A stretch of DNA of 64,000 bases. Source: Bradyrhizobium sp. 132 (GTDB lineage: Bacteria > Pseudomonadota > Alphaproteobacteria > Rhizobiales > Xanthobacteraceae). Under the pieces are notes generated by a model. The model ran no database searches. It was not told the DNA's origin and saw nothing but the letters and a program-made list of their open reading frames with translations. The position numbers were made by a program, and so were the translations under genes. The first letter of the stretch is position 1, and each line of letters starts with the position of its first letter. This document shows positions 47,954 to 58,478 of this stretch, piece after piece. The stretch covers positions 62,001 through 126,000 of the forward strand of contig NZ_JADPKY010000103.1 of the NCBI RefSeq assembly GCF_023074185.1, given 5' to 3'.

Positions 47954-49105
47954 TCACGCGTAGCTGCGCATCGCCTCGGCGTGGCCGGTTGCCTCGACCT
48001 CCGTGCGCGAGCGCAGCCGCGTCAGCGCCAGCATCATGCCGACGCCATAGGCCAGCGACACGATCGAGGAGCCGCCATAGGAGATGAACGGCAGCGTCAT
48101 GCCCTTGGCGGGGATGAGCTGGAGGTTGACCGACATGTTGATCGCCGCCTGCACGCCGAACAGGATCGCGAGACCCGAGGCCGCAAAGCGCGAGAACATG
48201 TCCTCGTTGGCATAGGCGCGCGACAACGTGCGGATGACGACGAAGGCGAACAGCGCCAGCATGGCGAGGCACAGGATGATGCCGAACTCTTCGGCGGCGA
48301 CCGCGAACACGAAGTCTGTGTGGCTGTCCGGCAGGCTGCGCTTGGCGATGCCCTCGCCCGGTCCGAGCCCGAACCAGCCGCCGTTGTAGAAGGCTTCCAT
48401 CGCGGTATCGACCTGGAAGGTGTCGCCGGAGGCCGGATTCATGAAGCGCTTGATGCGGCCGGCGACGTGGGGGACGAACAGGTAAGCACTGAACAGTCCG
48501 GCCGCTCCGAGCCCGGCAAGGCCGAACACCCAGATCATCCGCATGCCCGCGATGAAGAACAGCGAGCCCCACACCATCAGGATCAGCATGGTCTGGCCGA
48601 AGTCCGGCTCCATCACCAGCAGCGACACCAGCATCAAGAGCAGCACCAGCGCCATCGAGGTCGCCGGCATTTCCGGACGCTTGGTCGATTCCGCGAACAG
48701 CCAGGCCGCGATGACGACGAAGGATGGCTTGGCCACTTCAGAGGCCTGGATATTGACGCCGAGCAGCGTGATCCAGCGCCGCGAGCCCTTGACCTCAGGG
48801 CCGATCGCGAGCGTCAGCACGATCAGGATGATGCTGACCGTGAAGATGATCAGCGCGCTGCGGCGGATCGCGCGCGGCGACAGGAAGGAGACCCCGAGCA
48901 GCACGATGCAGGACGGCACCAGGAACAGCACGTGACGGCTGAAGAAATGGAAGGGATCGAGCCCGATGCGGGTCGCAACCGGCGGGCTCGCCGCCAGCGA
49001 CAGGATCACGCCGGTCAGCATCAGCGCCAGGATGGCGCCCATCAGCGGCTTGTCGACGGTCCACCACCACTCGGAAAAGGGGGTGCGTTCTTCACGGGAG
49101 AGCAT
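47954..49105 (-). CDS. ftsW: Peptidoglycan glycosyltransferase FtsW
   Basis: 383 residues from ATG 49105 (MLSREERTPFSEWWW); a GTG three codons earlier is possible. About ten membrane helices, SEDA-family motifs GSRRWI and FQVDTAMEAFYNGGWFGLGPGEG (in two adjoining parts) with the conserved Glu/Asp loop, and SYGGSSIVS near the end. It polymerises lipid II at the septum together with FtsI. It follows murD after 161 bases. Confidence 0.96.
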   Translation of the reverse strand: MLSREERTPFSEWWWTVDKPLMGAILALMLTGVILSLAASPPVATRIGLDPFHFFSRHVLFLVPSCIVLLGVSFLSPRAIRRSALIIFTVSIILIVLTLAIGPEVKGSRRWITLLGVNIQASEVAKPSFVVIAAWLFAESTKRPEMPATSMALVLLLMLVSLLVMEPDFGQTMLILMVWGSLFFIAGMRMIWVFGLAGLGAAGLFSAYLFVPHVAGRIKRFMNPASGDTFQVDTAMEAFYNGGWFGLGPGEGIAKRSLPDSHTDFVFAVAAEEFGIILCLAMLALFAFVVIRTLSRAYANEDMFSRFAASGLAILFGVQAAINMSVNLQLIPAKGMTLPFISYGGSSIVSLAYGVGMMLALTRLRSRTEVEATGHAEAMRSYA

Positions 49106-49266
49106 GGCGGCCACTTTCGGACAGAGGTCGGTCCATTGGTCGCCGAGGTTGGTTTACGGGGGGTTAATGAATCGCGGATGTTTCGGGGAGTCCCACCTCA
49201 AATGCCCGTCATGCTGGATCGCCCGCCTGTGCGGACGACAGTGGAGAACAACGAGCCGGCCGCGCC

Positions 49267-50667
49267 CTACACCACCGGCTTCACACCCGGCAGTGCTTGC
49301 ACCAATTCGCGGAACCTGGTGCCGCGGATTTCGAAGTTGCGGTACTGATCGAAGGACGCGCAGGCGGGTGACAGCAGGACGACCGCGTCAGTGATGCCCG
49401 ACGCCTCCGCATCGCGCGCGGCATGCTCGACGGCGACGTCGAGGGTCTGGCTGATCTCGTGCGGAACTTGCGTGCCGAGCGTGCCGGAAAACTCCGGTGC
49501 GGCCTCGCCGATCAGATAGGCCTTGCGGATGCGCGGGAAGTAGCCGGTGAGCCCAGTGATGCCGCCCGCCTTCGGCTTGCCGCCGGCGATCCAGAAGATA
49601 TCGCCGAAGGACGACAGCGCATGTGCGGTGGCGTCCGCGTTGGTGCCCTTGGAGTCGTTGACGAACAGCACGTTGCCGCGGCGGCCGACCTGCTCCATGC
49701 GATGTGCAAGGCCCGGAAAGCTGCGCAGGCCGTTCTGAAGCACATCGAGGCTGATGCCCATCGCGAGCGCGGCGGCTGCGGCGCACGCCGCGTTCTGCGC
49801 ATTGTGCAGGCCGCGCAGCGAGCCGATGCCACCAAGTCTGGCAACCTCGCTGCGGGCGCCGCCCGAATTGCGCACGATGGTGCCGTGCTCGACATGGATG
49901 CCGCTCGCCAACGGGTTCTTGACGGAAATGCGCTCCACCTTCTTGCCTGCGCGATCGAGCCGGTCGGCGATGTCGCGGCAAAACCCGTCGTCGACACCGA
50001 CGATCGCGGTGCCGCCGCCCTGCACACCAGCAACGAGGCGTTCCTTCACCGCGGCGTAATGCGCGATGGTGCCGTGACGGTCGATATGGTCCTCGCTGAC
50101 ATTGAGCAAAATGCCGACGGAGGGATCGAGCGAGGGCGTGAGGTCGATCTGGTAGGACGACATCTCGATGACGTGGACGCGGCCCATGCGCGGCGGCTCC
50201 AGCGACAGGATCGCAGTGCCGATATTGCCGCCCATCTGGGTGTCGTAGCCGGCAACTTTCGTCAGGTGCGCGATCAGCGCCGTGGTGGTCGACTTGCCGT
50301 TGGTGCCGGTGATGGCGACCAACGGCGCGTCCGGCGCGTTCCGCCGCCGCTCGCGGCAGAACAGCTCGATGTCGCCGATCACCTCGACGCCCACCTCGCG
50401 CGCCTTCAGCACGCTCCAATGCGGGACCGGATGTGTCAGCGGCACGCCGGGCGCGAGCACCAGCGCCGCGAAATTCGCCCAGGAGACGTTTCGCAAATCA
50501 GCCGTGATGAAGCCCGCCTGCGCGGCCTTGGCGACGTTCTCGGCACTGTCGTCGGCGGCGATCACCTCGGCGCCGCCCGCTTTCAACGCGTGACAGGACG
50601 CGAGCCCCGAGCCGCCGAGGCCGAACACTGCGACCGTCTTGCCGGCAAAGGACGTGACGGGGATCAT
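49267..50667 (-). CDS. murD: UDP-N-acetylmuramoylalanine--D-glutamate ligase MurD
   Basis: 466 residues. The N-terminal [13 protein letters not shown] nucleotide fold, the ATP loop [12 protein letters not shown] and the C-terminal [11 protein letters not shown] and [19 protein letters not shown] (last motif with the DQ-FxxRG pattern) identify MurD. It adds D-Glu. It starts seven bases after mraY ends. Confidence 0.97.
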   Translation of the reverse strand: MIPVTSFAGKTVAVFGLGGSGLASCHALKAGGAEVIAADDSAENVAKAAQAGFITADLRNVSWANFAALVLAPGVPLTHPVPHWSVLKAREVGVEVIGDIELFCRERRRNAPDAPLVAITGTNGKSTTTALIAHLTKVAGYDTQMGGNIGTAILSLEPPRMGRVHVIEMSSYQIDLTPSLDPSVGILLNVSEDHIDRHGTIAHYAAVKERLVAGVQGGGTAIVGVDDGFCRDIADRLDRAGKKVERISVKNPLASGIHVEHGTIVRNSGGARSEVARLGGIGSLRGLHNAQNAACAAAAALAMGISLDVLQNGLRSFPGLAHRMEQVGRRGNVLFVNDSKGTNADATAHALSSFGDIFWIAGGKPKAGGITGLTGYFPRIRKAYLIGEAAPEFSGTLGTQVPHEISQTLDVAVEHAARDAEASGITDAVVLLSPACASFDQYRNFEIRGTRFRELVQALPGVKPVV

Positions 50668-50674
50668 CGACCGG

Positions 50675-51778
50675 TCACCGCAGCTTCAAGGTCGACAAGC
50701 CCGCCAGCGCCAGCATCACCGAGATGATCCAGAAGCGAATCACGATCTGCGGCTCGGTCCAGCCGAGTTGCTCGAAATGGTGATGGATCGGCGCCATCCG
50801 GAAGATGCGTTTTCCGGTCATCTTGAACGACACCACCTGCACGATGACGGAGACCGCCTCCAGCACGAACAGGCCGCCGATCACCGCGAGCACGATCTCG
50901 TGCTTCACCGCCACCGCGATCGCACCCAGCATGCCGCCGAGCGCAAGCGAGCCGGTGTCGCCCATGAAGATCGAGGCCGGCGGCGCGTTGAACCAGAGGA
51001 AGCCGAGGCCGGCGCCCAGCAGCGCGCCGCAGAGCACCGCGAGTTCGCCGGTACCGGCGACATATTTGATCTGGAGATAATCGGCGAACACCGCGTTGCC
51101 GGCGAGATAGGCGATCATCGCAAAGCTCGCGGTCGCGATCATCACAGGCACGATGGCAAGGCCGTCGAGACCGTCGGTGAGGTTCACCGCGTTACCGGCG
51201 CCGACGATGACAAAGGCACCGAACACGATAAAGAACCAGCCAAAATGCAGCACCGTGTCCTTCAGGAAAGGAATCGTCAGCGCGGTCGACGCGGGATCGC
51301 GGTTCAGCCGCACCAGTGCGTAGCAGGCGACCAGCGCGATGGCCGCCTCGATCAGCAGGCGAAGCTTGCTGCCGAAGCCCGTCGTGGTCTGCTTGGTCAC
51401 CTTGAGATAATCGTCATAGAAGCCAACGAACCCGAAGCCGAGCGTCACTGCCAGCACGATCCAGACGTAGGGGTTGAGCGGATTGGCCCACAACACGGTG
51501 CCGACCGTGAGGCCAGACAGGATCATCAGCCCGCCCATGGTGGGCGTGCCTTTCTTGGCGAGATGCGATTGCGGGCCATCGGCCCGGATCGGCTGGCCCT
51601 TGCCCTGGCGGAGGCGCAGATGGTCGATGATCCAGGGCCCGAACAGGAACACGAACAGCGCGCCGGTGACGACCGCGCCGCCGGTGCGGAAGGTGATGTA
51701 GCGGAAGACGTTCAGGAAGGTGCGAACGGCACCGAAGCCCGGAAATGTGTTGGAGAGCTCGATCAGCCAGTAAAACAT
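50675..51778 (-). CDS. mraY: Phospho-MurNAc-pentapeptide transferase MraY
   Basis: 367 residues with about ten membrane helices. Active-site segments are present: [17 protein letters not shown] (Asp-Asp pair), [15 protein letters not shown] and [12 protein letters not shown] (His cluster). It makes lipid I on undecaprenyl phosphate. A 187-base gap separates it from murF; short frames there are not protein-like. Confidence 0.97.
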   Translation of the reverse strand: MFYWLIELSNTFPGFGAVRTFLNVFRYITFRTGGAVVTGALFVFLFGPWIIDHLRLRQGKGQPIRADGPQSHLAKKGTPTMGGLMILSGLTVGTVLWANPLNPYVWIVLAVTLGFGFVGFYDDYLKVTKQTTTGFGSKLRLLIEAAIALVACYALVRLNRDPASTALTIPFLKDTVLHFGWFFIVFGAFVIVGAGNAVNLTDGLDGLAIVPVMIATASFAMIAYLAGNAVFADYLQIKYVAGTGELAVLCGALLGAGLGFLWFNAPPASIFMGDTGSLALGGMLGAIAVAVKHEIVLAVIGGLFVLEAVSVIVQVVSFKMTGKRIFRMAPIHHHFEQLGWTEPQIVIRFWIISVMLALAGLSTLKLR

Positions 51779-51965
51779 TCAGACGGTCCTATGGCGCTTT
51801 TCGCACGCGTTCTTGGCCGTGGTTATGGCCGTGTTCTTGGTATTGGACTCGACGTGCCTCACGCGCATTCGCTGGTCTTCATCATGGGGTCGGGCGACCT
51901 CTAAAGAAAACGGACGGTTTCGCGCCGCAAAGGGTGGGATTCGGGAGCAGCGCCTTCCAAGCAGT

Positions 51966-53345
51966 TTACGCCTTTGCCTGCAAGGCGGCCACTAGGCCCG
52001 GCACAAACTTGTTGACCCAGAACATCTTCTTGCTGCCCTTGACAACCACGACATCGCCTGCCCTCAGCAGATTTGCGACCTCGCCCGGCTTCAGCGTGAC
52101 GGGATCGTCGTGCCAGCCGAGACCCTTGCCGGCGGGGAGCACCTCGAAGAGGTGACGCATCAAGGGCCCGACGCAATAGACGCCGTCGATGCCGTTGAGA
52201 TGCTTGGCGAGGTCGGTGTGATAGCCCGGCGCGCCGTCGCCCAGTTCCAGCATGTCGCCGAGCACCGCAATGCGGCGGCCGCTTGTCATGTTGCGCGCCT
52301 GGAGGCTTTGCAGCGCAGCAGCAACGCTGGCCGGGTTGCCGTTGAAACTGTCGTCGATCACGGTAACGCCGCCGACCGCTTGCTCGACGCCGCGGCCGGT
52401 CATGATGCCGACGCGGTCGAGCTTGGTCGCAAGCGTCGCCGCATCGAGGTTCGCCGCACGAATCGAAGCAAGCGCGGCGAGCGCATTCTGCACACGGTGC
52501 GGCGCGCCCGGCGTCAGGCTGAAGGCGATCTCCTTCTTGCCGAGCGCGGCCACGACCTGCCAGCTGTCGCCATGCGGCGCGTGCGCGACCTCGTGCACTT
52601 CGGCTTTCTCGCCGAAGCGTGCGACCTTGCCCTTCCAGTCCGGCGCCTTGATCCCGGCGGGCAGCACCAGCACGCCGTCCGAGGACAGGCCGAGGGCGAT
52701 CGACACCTTCTCGCGGCGGATGGCTTCGAGCGAGCCGAGCTTCTCGAGATGCACCGGCTGGACGTTGACGACGAGCGCAACCGTCGGCCGCGTCAGTTCG
52801 CTGAGCCGCCCGATCTCGCCGGTCTGGTTCATGCCCATCTCGACGACCCAGAGACTGGCATCGGGCCGCGCATTGCACAGCGTCAGCGGCACGCCCCAGA
52901 AATTGTTGAAGCTCGCCGGACTGGCATAAGCGCCGGGATAGGCGGCCAGAAACTCCTTGGTGCTGGTCTTGCCGGCGCTGCCGGTGAGCCCGATGACTGG
53001 TCCTTTGAAGCGTGCGCGTGCGGCACGCGCGAGGCCCCAGAGACCGTCGATCAGCGTGTCCTTGACGACGATCTGGGGAATGCGGATGCCAGCGATCTGG
53101 TGCGGCACGATCATCGCGACCGCGCCGGAAGCTTCCGCCTTGTCCGCGAACTCCCAACCATCACGCGCGCTGGCGAAGGCCGAGATGAAGCCGCCACTCG
53201 GCGTGCCACTCAGCGCGACGAACAGGCTGCCCGGTTTCACCAGCCGGCTGTCCTGGGTGACGACATCGATCGGCGTGTCCGGGAATGATCCGGCAGCGCC
53301 CAGCGCATGTGCCACTTGAGCCACCGTCCATATTGGCGCACTCAT
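51966..53345 (-). CDS. murF: UDP-MurNAc-tripeptide--D-Ala-D-Ala ligase MurF
   Basis: 459 residues. The ATP loop GSAGKTSTKEF, SFNNFWGVPLTL and VVEMGMNQTGEI, plus IDDSFNGNPASV, are MurF motifs. It attaches the D-Ala-D-Ala made by Ddl. Its start overlaps the murE stop by four bases (ATGA), so the two are translationally coupled. Confidence 0.97.
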   Translation of the reverse strand: MSAPIWTVAQVAHALGAAGSFPDTPIDVVTQDSRLVKPGSLFVALSGTPSGGFISAFASARDGWEFADKAEASGAVAMIVPHQIAGIRIPQIVVKDTLIDGLWGLARAARARFKGPVIGLTGSAGKTSTKEFLAAYPGAYASPASFNNFWGVPLTLCNARPDASLWVVEMGMNQTGEIGRLSELTRPTVALVVNVQPVHLEKLGSLEAIRREKVSIALGLSSDGVLVLPAGIKAPDWKGKVARFGEKAEVHEVAHAPHGDSWQVVAALGKKEIAFSLTPGAPHRVQNALAALASIRAANLDAATLATKLDRVGIMTGRGVEQAVGGVTVIDDSFNGNPASVAAALQSLQARNMTSGRRIAVLGDMLELGDGAPGYHTDLAKHLNGIDGVYCVGPLMRHLFEVLPAGKGLGWHDDPVTLKPGEVANLLRAGDVVVVKGSKKMFWVNKFVPGLVAALQAKA

Positions 53346-54814
53346 GCAACCCTCGACGCTAGTGCGGCGGCGACCGCCTCGTGATCGCTGAAGGGCAAAA
53401 CCTCTCCGCCGACGATCTGCCCGGTCTCGTGTCCCTTGCCGGCGATGAGCAGCGCATCGCCGTCTTCCAATTCCTCGATCGCAATGCGGATCGCCGCGGC
53501 GCGGTCGCCGATTTCGCGCGCGCCTTTGGCGGCCGCGAGGATCTCGGCGCGGATGGCCTCCGGCTTCTCACTGCGCGGATTGTCGTCGGTGACGATGATT
53601 CCGTCGGCGTTGTCAGCGGCGATCTCGCCCATGATCGGACGCTTGCCGGCATCGCGGTCGCCGCCGGCGCCGAACACGACGACCAGCCTGCGCCTGGCGT
53701 AGGGACGCAACGCCTGCAGCGCCTTCGCCAGCGCATCGGGCTTGTGCGCGTAATCGACGAAGATCGGCGCGCCATTGCGTTCGCCGACGCGCTCCAACCG
53801 ACCCTTGGCGCCTTCGAGATGCTCCAGGCTTGCAAACACATTTGCGGCGTCGCTGCCGGTGCCGATGGCAAGGCCGGCCGACACCAGCGCGTTCTCGATC
53901 TGGAATTCGCCGACCAGCGGCAGCCGGATCGCATAGCGGTTGCCGCGATGCTCGAGCGCGAGCACTTGCGAAAACCCTTCGACTTCGGCACCAGCGAGAC
54001 GAATGCCCTCGCCTGCCCCGTCGCCGTTGCGACCGACCGCCATCACGCGCAAGCCGCGCGACTTTGCCGCGTCGATCGCCTCTGCCGAGCAATCATGATC
54101 GGCCGAAATCACCGCCGCGCCTCCAGGCTGAACCAGCTCACTGAACAGGCGCAGCTTGGCCGCGAGGTAATGCGCGACGGTCGGGTGATAATCCATGTGG
54201 TCGCGCGAGAGATTGGTGAAGCCGCCGGCGGAAATGCGCACGCCGTCGAGGCGATACTGATCGAGCCCGTGCGAGGACGCCTCGAAAGCGAGATGCGTGA
54301 CGCCCTCGCGCGCGATCTCGTCGAGCTGCCGGTGCAGCGCGATCGGATCGGGCGTCGTCAGCGAGCCGTAGACGGTGCGCTTGGGTGAAACGAGACCGAT
54401 GGTTCCGATGCTGGCGGAGGCATGCCCGAGCCGTTCCCAGATCTGGCGCGTGAACGCCGCGACCGAGGTCTTGCCGCTGGTGCCGGTCACCGCGGCGATG
54501 GTCGCGGGCTGCGTCGGAAAAAAACTTGCTGCGGCCAACGCCAGCGCACGGCGCGGATTGGCGACAGTGATGAACGGCACCTTGTCAGCCGCCGGCGCAT
54601 GGTCGCCGACCACCGCCACCGCGCCTGCGGCAATCGCAGCATCGATGAAGCGCGCACCGTCGGTCTTGCTGCCCGCAAGTGCGAAGAAGAGATCGCCCGG
54701 CTTGACCACGCGGCTGTCGAGGGCAACGCCGTTCACATCGAGCGCCGCGACAGCGGGCTCGAGTGCGGCATCATTGCCCAGAACATCCTGACCTAGGAGG
54801 TCGCGCAGCTTCAT
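53342..54814 (-). CDS. murE: UDP-MurNAc-L-Ala-D-Glu--meso-diaminopimelate ligase MurE
   Basis: 490 residues from ATG 54814 (MKLRDLLG). The ATP loop is GTSGKTSVAAF, and the DDNPRSEKP motif contains DNPR, the signature of enzymes that add meso-diaminopimelate, so the wall is of the DAP type. The GTG 54838 start used by the longest frame is less likely. It follows ftsI after 84 bases. Confidence 0.97.
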   Translation of the reverse strand: MKLRDLLGQDVLGNDAALEPAVAALDVNGVALDSRVVKPGDLFFALAGSKTDGARFIDAAIAAGAVAVVGDHAPAADKVPFITVANPRRALALAAASFFPTQPATIAAVTGTSGKTSVAAFTRQIWERLGHASASIGTIGLVSPKRTVYGSLTTPDPIALHRQLDEIAREGVTHLAFEASSHGLDQYRLDGVRISAGGFTNLSRDHMDYHPTVAHYLAAKLRLFSELVQPGGAAVISADHDCSAEAIDAAKSRGLRVMAVGRNGDGAGEGIRLAGAEVEGFSQVLALEHRGNRYAIRLPLVGEFQIENALVSAGLAIGTGSDAANVFASLEHLEGAKGRLERVGERNGAPIFVDYAHKPDALAKALQALRPYARRRLVVVFGAGGDRDAGKRPIMGEIAADNADGIIVTDDNPRSEKPEAIRAEILAAAKGAREIGDRAAAIRIAIEELEDGDALLIAGKGHETGQIVGGEVLPFSDHEAVAAALASRVA

Positions 54815-54898
54815 GGTCTTCCAGTCGACATGCCGCACCGGAGCGCCGAATCTTCAGAGAAATCCCGACTCAGCGGCGGCAACGGCCCACCCGGTTGA

Positions 54899-56653
54899 TT
54901 ACTGGGTTGTCCTGGATGCTGCAAGAATAAGGCGCTCGGACGGCGGCAGGTCGAACCGCGGCTCGATGCCCAGAAGCGGCGCGATCCGCTCGATCACCTT
55001 GCCGCCGGTCGGCACCGCGTTCCAACCGGAGGTGATGAAACCCTTCGTTTCAGGAATCGCCTGCGGCTCGTCGAGCATGATCAGGATCTGATATTTCGGA
55101 TCGTCGCAGGGCATGATCGCGGTGAAGGAGTTGAGCACGCGCTTCTTGGCATAGCGGCCGTTGATGACCTTTTCGGACGTGCCGGTCTTGCCGCCGACAT
55201 AGTAACCCTTGACGTCGGCGGTCTTGGCGGTGCCGATTTCGGCATTGAGCCGCATCAGGAACCGCATCTTGTCGCTGGTGTCCTGCTTGATCACGCGTTT
55301 CGCCATCGCCGCCGCTTCGGACTCCGTGCGCTTCATGAAGGTCGGCGGAATCAAATAGCCGCCGTTCACCAGCGCGTTGATGCCCATCACCGCCTGCAGT
55401 GGCGCCACCGACATGCCCTGGCCGAACGCGATGGTGACCGTGTTCAGCTCGCCCCAGCGGCGCGGTATCAGCGGAGCCGCGCTCTCCGGCAGCTCGGTGC
55501 GCAGCCGGGTCAACTGGCCCATCTTGGCGAGGAACGCCTTGTGCGCCTCGACGCCCTGGCCGAGCGCGATCCGCGCGGCACCGATGTTGGACGAGAACGT
55601 GAACACTTCCTTGGTGTTGATGAAACGTCCGAGCGAATGGCTGTCATGGATGGTGAACTTGCCGTAGTGCAGGTTTCCCCGTGCATCCCACATCGAGTTC
55701 AAATTGATCTTGCCGGAATCGAGCGCCATCGCCAGCGTGAACGCCTTGAAGGTCGAGCCCATCTCGTAGACGCCGGTGGTCAGGCGATTGATGCGGTCGG
55801 GGTCGTGCGCTTCCTTCGGATTGTTGGGATCGAAGTCCGGAAGGGAGACCATCGCCACGATCTCGCCGGTCTTGACGTTGGAGACGATGCCGGAGGCGGC
55901 CTTGGTGTGGTACTTCTCCTTGGCCTTCAGGAGCTCGTCGCGCAGGGCGTGCTCGACGCGCAGATCGACCGAGAGCTCGATCGGCTTTTGCAGCCGGTCG
56001 GTGGCAAAACCTGCGCGGTGGAGATCGGCCAGCCCTTGATTGTCGAGCCACTTCTCCATGCCGGCGATGCCCTGGTTGTCGATGTTGACGAGACCGATGA
56101 GGTGGGCGACCTCGTTGCCGGTCGGATAGACGCGCTTGTTCTCGCGCAGGAAACCGATGCCGGGAATGCCGAGCTTGTGGATGTCCTGCTGCTGCTTCGC
56201 CGTGATCTCGCGCTTGAGCCAGACGAAGCCCTTGCGCGACGACAGGCGCTCGCGAACCTCGACCTCGTCGAGATCGGGCACGGTGGCGGTCAGGAGCTCG
56301 ATCGCCTCATCCTTGTCGATGATGCGGCGCGGCTCGCCGAACAGGCTCGACGCTTTGACGTCGGTCGCGAGGATCGCGCCGTTGCGATCGATGATGTCGG
56401 GCCGCGCGGTCGCGACCACCTCCTGCGCCGCGGCGCGGCGCGCGCCGTGAGCGTCGGCGCCGATCGCGAACATCACGAGCCGGCCGCCGATGAGGGCGTA
56501 GACCGCGACGAAGGCGAGCATCGCCAGGCCGACGCGCGCGCGTGCCTTCGCGGCGCGATCGACGTTGCGCCCATAAAGCAGGCTGCGGATCAGCCGCTGC
56601 CGCCAGGGCTCAGTCGGCTTTGCTGCAGGTTTGGCCGGGGTCACAGCACTCAT
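54899..56653 (-). CDS. ftsI: Septal peptidoglycan transpeptidase FtsI (PBP3)
   Basis: 584 residues from ATG 56653. A short cytoplasmic part and one membrane helix (near 45-65) are followed by a PBP dimerisation domain and a transpeptidase domain with the SxxK site GSTFKAF, the SSN site FSSNIGAA and the KTG site GGKTGTSEK. It cross-links septal wall and pairs with FtsW. Its start overlaps the ftsL stop by four bases. Confidence 0.97.
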   Translation of the reverse strand: MSAVTPAKPAAKPTEPWRQRLIRSLLYGRNVDRAAKARARVGLAMLAFVAVYALIGGRLVMFAIGADAHGARRAAAQEVVATARPDIIDRNGAILATDVKASSLFGEPRRIIDKDEAIELLTATVPDLDEVEVRERLSSRKGFVWLKREITAKQQQDIHKLGIPGIGFLRENKRVYPTGNEVAHLIGLVNIDNQGIAGMEKWLDNQGLADLHRAGFATDRLQKPIELSVDLRVEHALRDELLKAKEKYHTKAASGIVSNVKTGEIVAMVSLPDFDPNNPKEAHDPDRINRLTTGVYEMGSTFKAFTLAMALDSGKINLNSMWDARGNLHYGKFTIHDSHSLGRFINTKEVFTFSSNIGAARIALGQGVEAHKAFLAKMGQLTRLRTELPESAAPLIPRRWGELNTVTIAFGQGMSVAPLQAVMGINALVNGGYLIPPTFMKRTESEAAAMAKRVIKQDTSDKMRFLMRLNAEIGTAKTADVKGYYVGGKTGTSEKVINGRYAKKRVLNSFTAIMPCDDPKYQILIMLDEPQAIPETKGFITSGWNAVPTGGKVIERIAPLLGIEPRFDLPPSERLILAASRTTQ

Positions 56654-57042
56654 TGCTTGTCCTCGGGCTGAGGCACGGAACCCGTCACCGTGTCGGGATC
56701 GCTCGCGGCTTCGATGGTGTTGAGCATGGCGCCGATCGGATCCGGCTCGCCCGGCCTGAACATCCGCGGCGGACGCTCGGGCAGGTTCTTCAGTGAATCG
56801 TACTGCGTGCCGTTGACCGGCTTGAGCTGCAGATGCCGGTCCGACAGGCCTTGCAGGCGCAGGGGCGCGTCGAGCTTGGCCCATTCGGAGCGGAGCGCCG
56901 CGATGGCGTCGCGCTGCTCGCGAATTTCGGCATGCAGCCGCAGCACCTTTTCGGTGCGCGCCGTGGAGTCCATCTTGATCCGGTAGACATAGGCCGCCGC
57001 AAAGACCAGCGCGCCGATGACGAGGAGGTGGATGAAGCGCAT
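56650..57042 (-). CDS. ftsL: Cell division protein FtsL
   Basis: 130 residues: a membrane helix at the very start (HLLVIGALVFAAAYVYRI), then a coiled coil (TEKVLRLHAEIREQRDAIAALRSE is split by Arg turns) and the LDAPLRLQGLSDRHLQLKPV segment typical of alphaproteobacterial FtsL. It forms the FtsQLB bridge. No ftsB is present in the window. It lies three bases after rsmH and overlaps ftsI. Confidence 0.92.
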   Translation of the reverse strand: MRFIHLLVIGALVFAAAYVYRIKMDSTARTEKVLRLHAEIREQRDAIAALRSEWAKLDAPLRLQGLSDRHLQLKPVNGTQYDSLKNLPERPPRMFRPGEPDPIGAMLNTIEAASDPDTVTGSVPQPEDKQ

Positions 57043-57045
57043 GCG

Positions 57046-58035
57046 CTAGCCGCCCCTCATGACGTCGGAGAGTTTTGGCCAGGGCGATTGCTCGCCATCA
57101 TCATGCGCAGGCGCCGAGGTGCGCTCGGCGGCGCGCAGTTTTGCAGACCGCGCGCGCGGGTTCTGCGCGACCTCGTCTTCACCTGCGATCACCGGCCGCC
57201 GCGTCAAAAGCTGGAAGCTGGGCACAGCCTGCGACACTTCCGGCAGATGCCGTGAGCCGCCACCGGTCTTGCTACGCTCGGCGAGAAAATTCTTGACGAT
57301 GCGGTCTTCCAGCGAATGGAACGAGACGACCACGAGGCGACCGCCGGGCTTGAGCACACGCTCCGCCGCGGCAAGCGCGGTCTGAAGCTCTTCGAGCTCT
57401 TCGTTGACGAAGATGCGCAGGGCCTGGAACGTCCGCGTCGCCGGGTGAATATCGCCGGGCTTGGAACGAACCACCCTGCCGACGAGATCGGCGAGCGCGC
57501 GCGTGGTCGTGAACGGCGTCTCCTGCCGGTCCGCGACGATGGCGCGGGCAACGCGGCGCGAATGCCGCTCTTCGCCGAGGAGATAAATGATGTCGGCGAG
57601 ATCGCCTTCGGAGGCACGCGCCACGACGTCGGCTGCGGTCGGTCCCGCCTGCCCCATCCGCATGTCGAGCGGACCGTCGAGACGGAAGGAGAAGCCGCGG
57701 CCGGCCTGGTCGAGCTGCATCGAGGATACCCCGACGTCCATCACGACGCCGTCGACGCCGTCGACGCCTTGAGCCGCGCAGACCTCGGCGAGGTTGGAGA
57801 AGCGATCTTCAACGAGCGTCAGCCGGCCCGCGGAGCGTTCGACCAGCCCGGCACCGCCTGCGATCGCAGTGCGGTCGCGGTCGATCGCGATCAGGCGGGT
57901 TCCCGGCACGTCGAGAATCGCGCGGCTGTAACCGCCGGCACCGAAGGTGGCGTCGACATAAAGGCCGCCTTCGCGCAGGGCGAGGCGGTCGACAGCCTCG
58001 CGGCCAAGAACGGGGATGTGCGGAGCCGAGTTCAT
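57046..58035 (-). CDS. rsmH: 16S rRNA m4C1402 methyltransferase RsmH (MraW)
   Basis: 329 residues from ATG 58035 ([15 protein letters not shown]). SAM site [14 protein letters not shown] (about 30-43), [11 protein letters not shown] and [14 protein letters not shown] are RsmH motifs. It methylates C1402 of 16S rRNA. It is the first gene of the dcw cluster here. The mraZ gene that often precedes it is not found; an amidase gene diverges instead. Confidence 0.96.
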   Translation of the reverse strand: MNSAPHIPVLGREAVDRLALREGGLYVDATFGAGGYSRAILDVPGTRLIAIDRDRTAIAGGAGLVERSAGRLTLVEDRFSNLAEVCAAQGVDGVDGVVMDVGVSSMQLDQAGRGFSFRLDGPLDMRMGQAGPTAADVVARASEGDLADIIYLLGEERHSRRVARAIVADRQETPFTTTRALADLVGRVVRSKPGDIHPATRTFQALRIFVNEELEELQTALAAAERVLKPGGRLVVVSFHSLEDRIVKNFLAERSKTGGGSRHLPEVSQAVPSFQLLTRRPVIAGEDEVAQNPRARSAKLRAAERTSAPAHDDGEQSPWPKLSDVMRGG

Positions 58036-58478
58036 GCGCCAAGCCTGCCGAGCGCCCCGCCGGACGTCCATGCGAGATCTGGGACGAACAAGCTCATAAC
58101 GCCTCGCATGATTCCGCGTCGCGGCGGTTCCACGACCCAACCCCCGTCCAGCATGGTTACCGAGCCCGGTGACCCTGAGCCGCCAACCCAGTGTTCCCAG
58201 TGGAATTTGTCGGGCAGCCATGGGATTTCAAGCCAAAATACGCTTTTGGCCGCCTCCGGACACGGGTCGGCTCTTCATCTCTCAGTAACGGCCCTTAGCG
58301 TTAAGAAAGCGTTGATCGGCTCGTGACAAGTCGAAAACCTGACGCGACGGTGATGCTGCATCCACACACATGCGCCAAAATGCACCCGTTAACCCCGTCT
58401 CCCGATTGCGCACGGTGGAGGGTAAAGAAATAGTAAAGAGAAGGGCTTGGCCCACTCTCTGTCTGTCTCGAGCTGTTT
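58036..58478. promoter_or_regulatory. Divergent promoter region of the dcw cluster and the amidase gene
   Basis: A 443-base gap between rsmH and the amidase. No gene is supported and no mraZ frame is seen. It holds GCGTTAAGAAAGCG (near 58299), GTTAACCCCG (58388) and the direct repeat GTAAAG-N5-GTAAAG (58422-58438) about 40 bases before the amidase start. The dcw promoter must lie here but cannot be pinned. Confidence 0.45.

Noticed and set aside
58036-58478. A possible mraZ gene upstream of rsmH
   Set aside because: No frame with the MraZ/AbrB-like fold was found on either strand.
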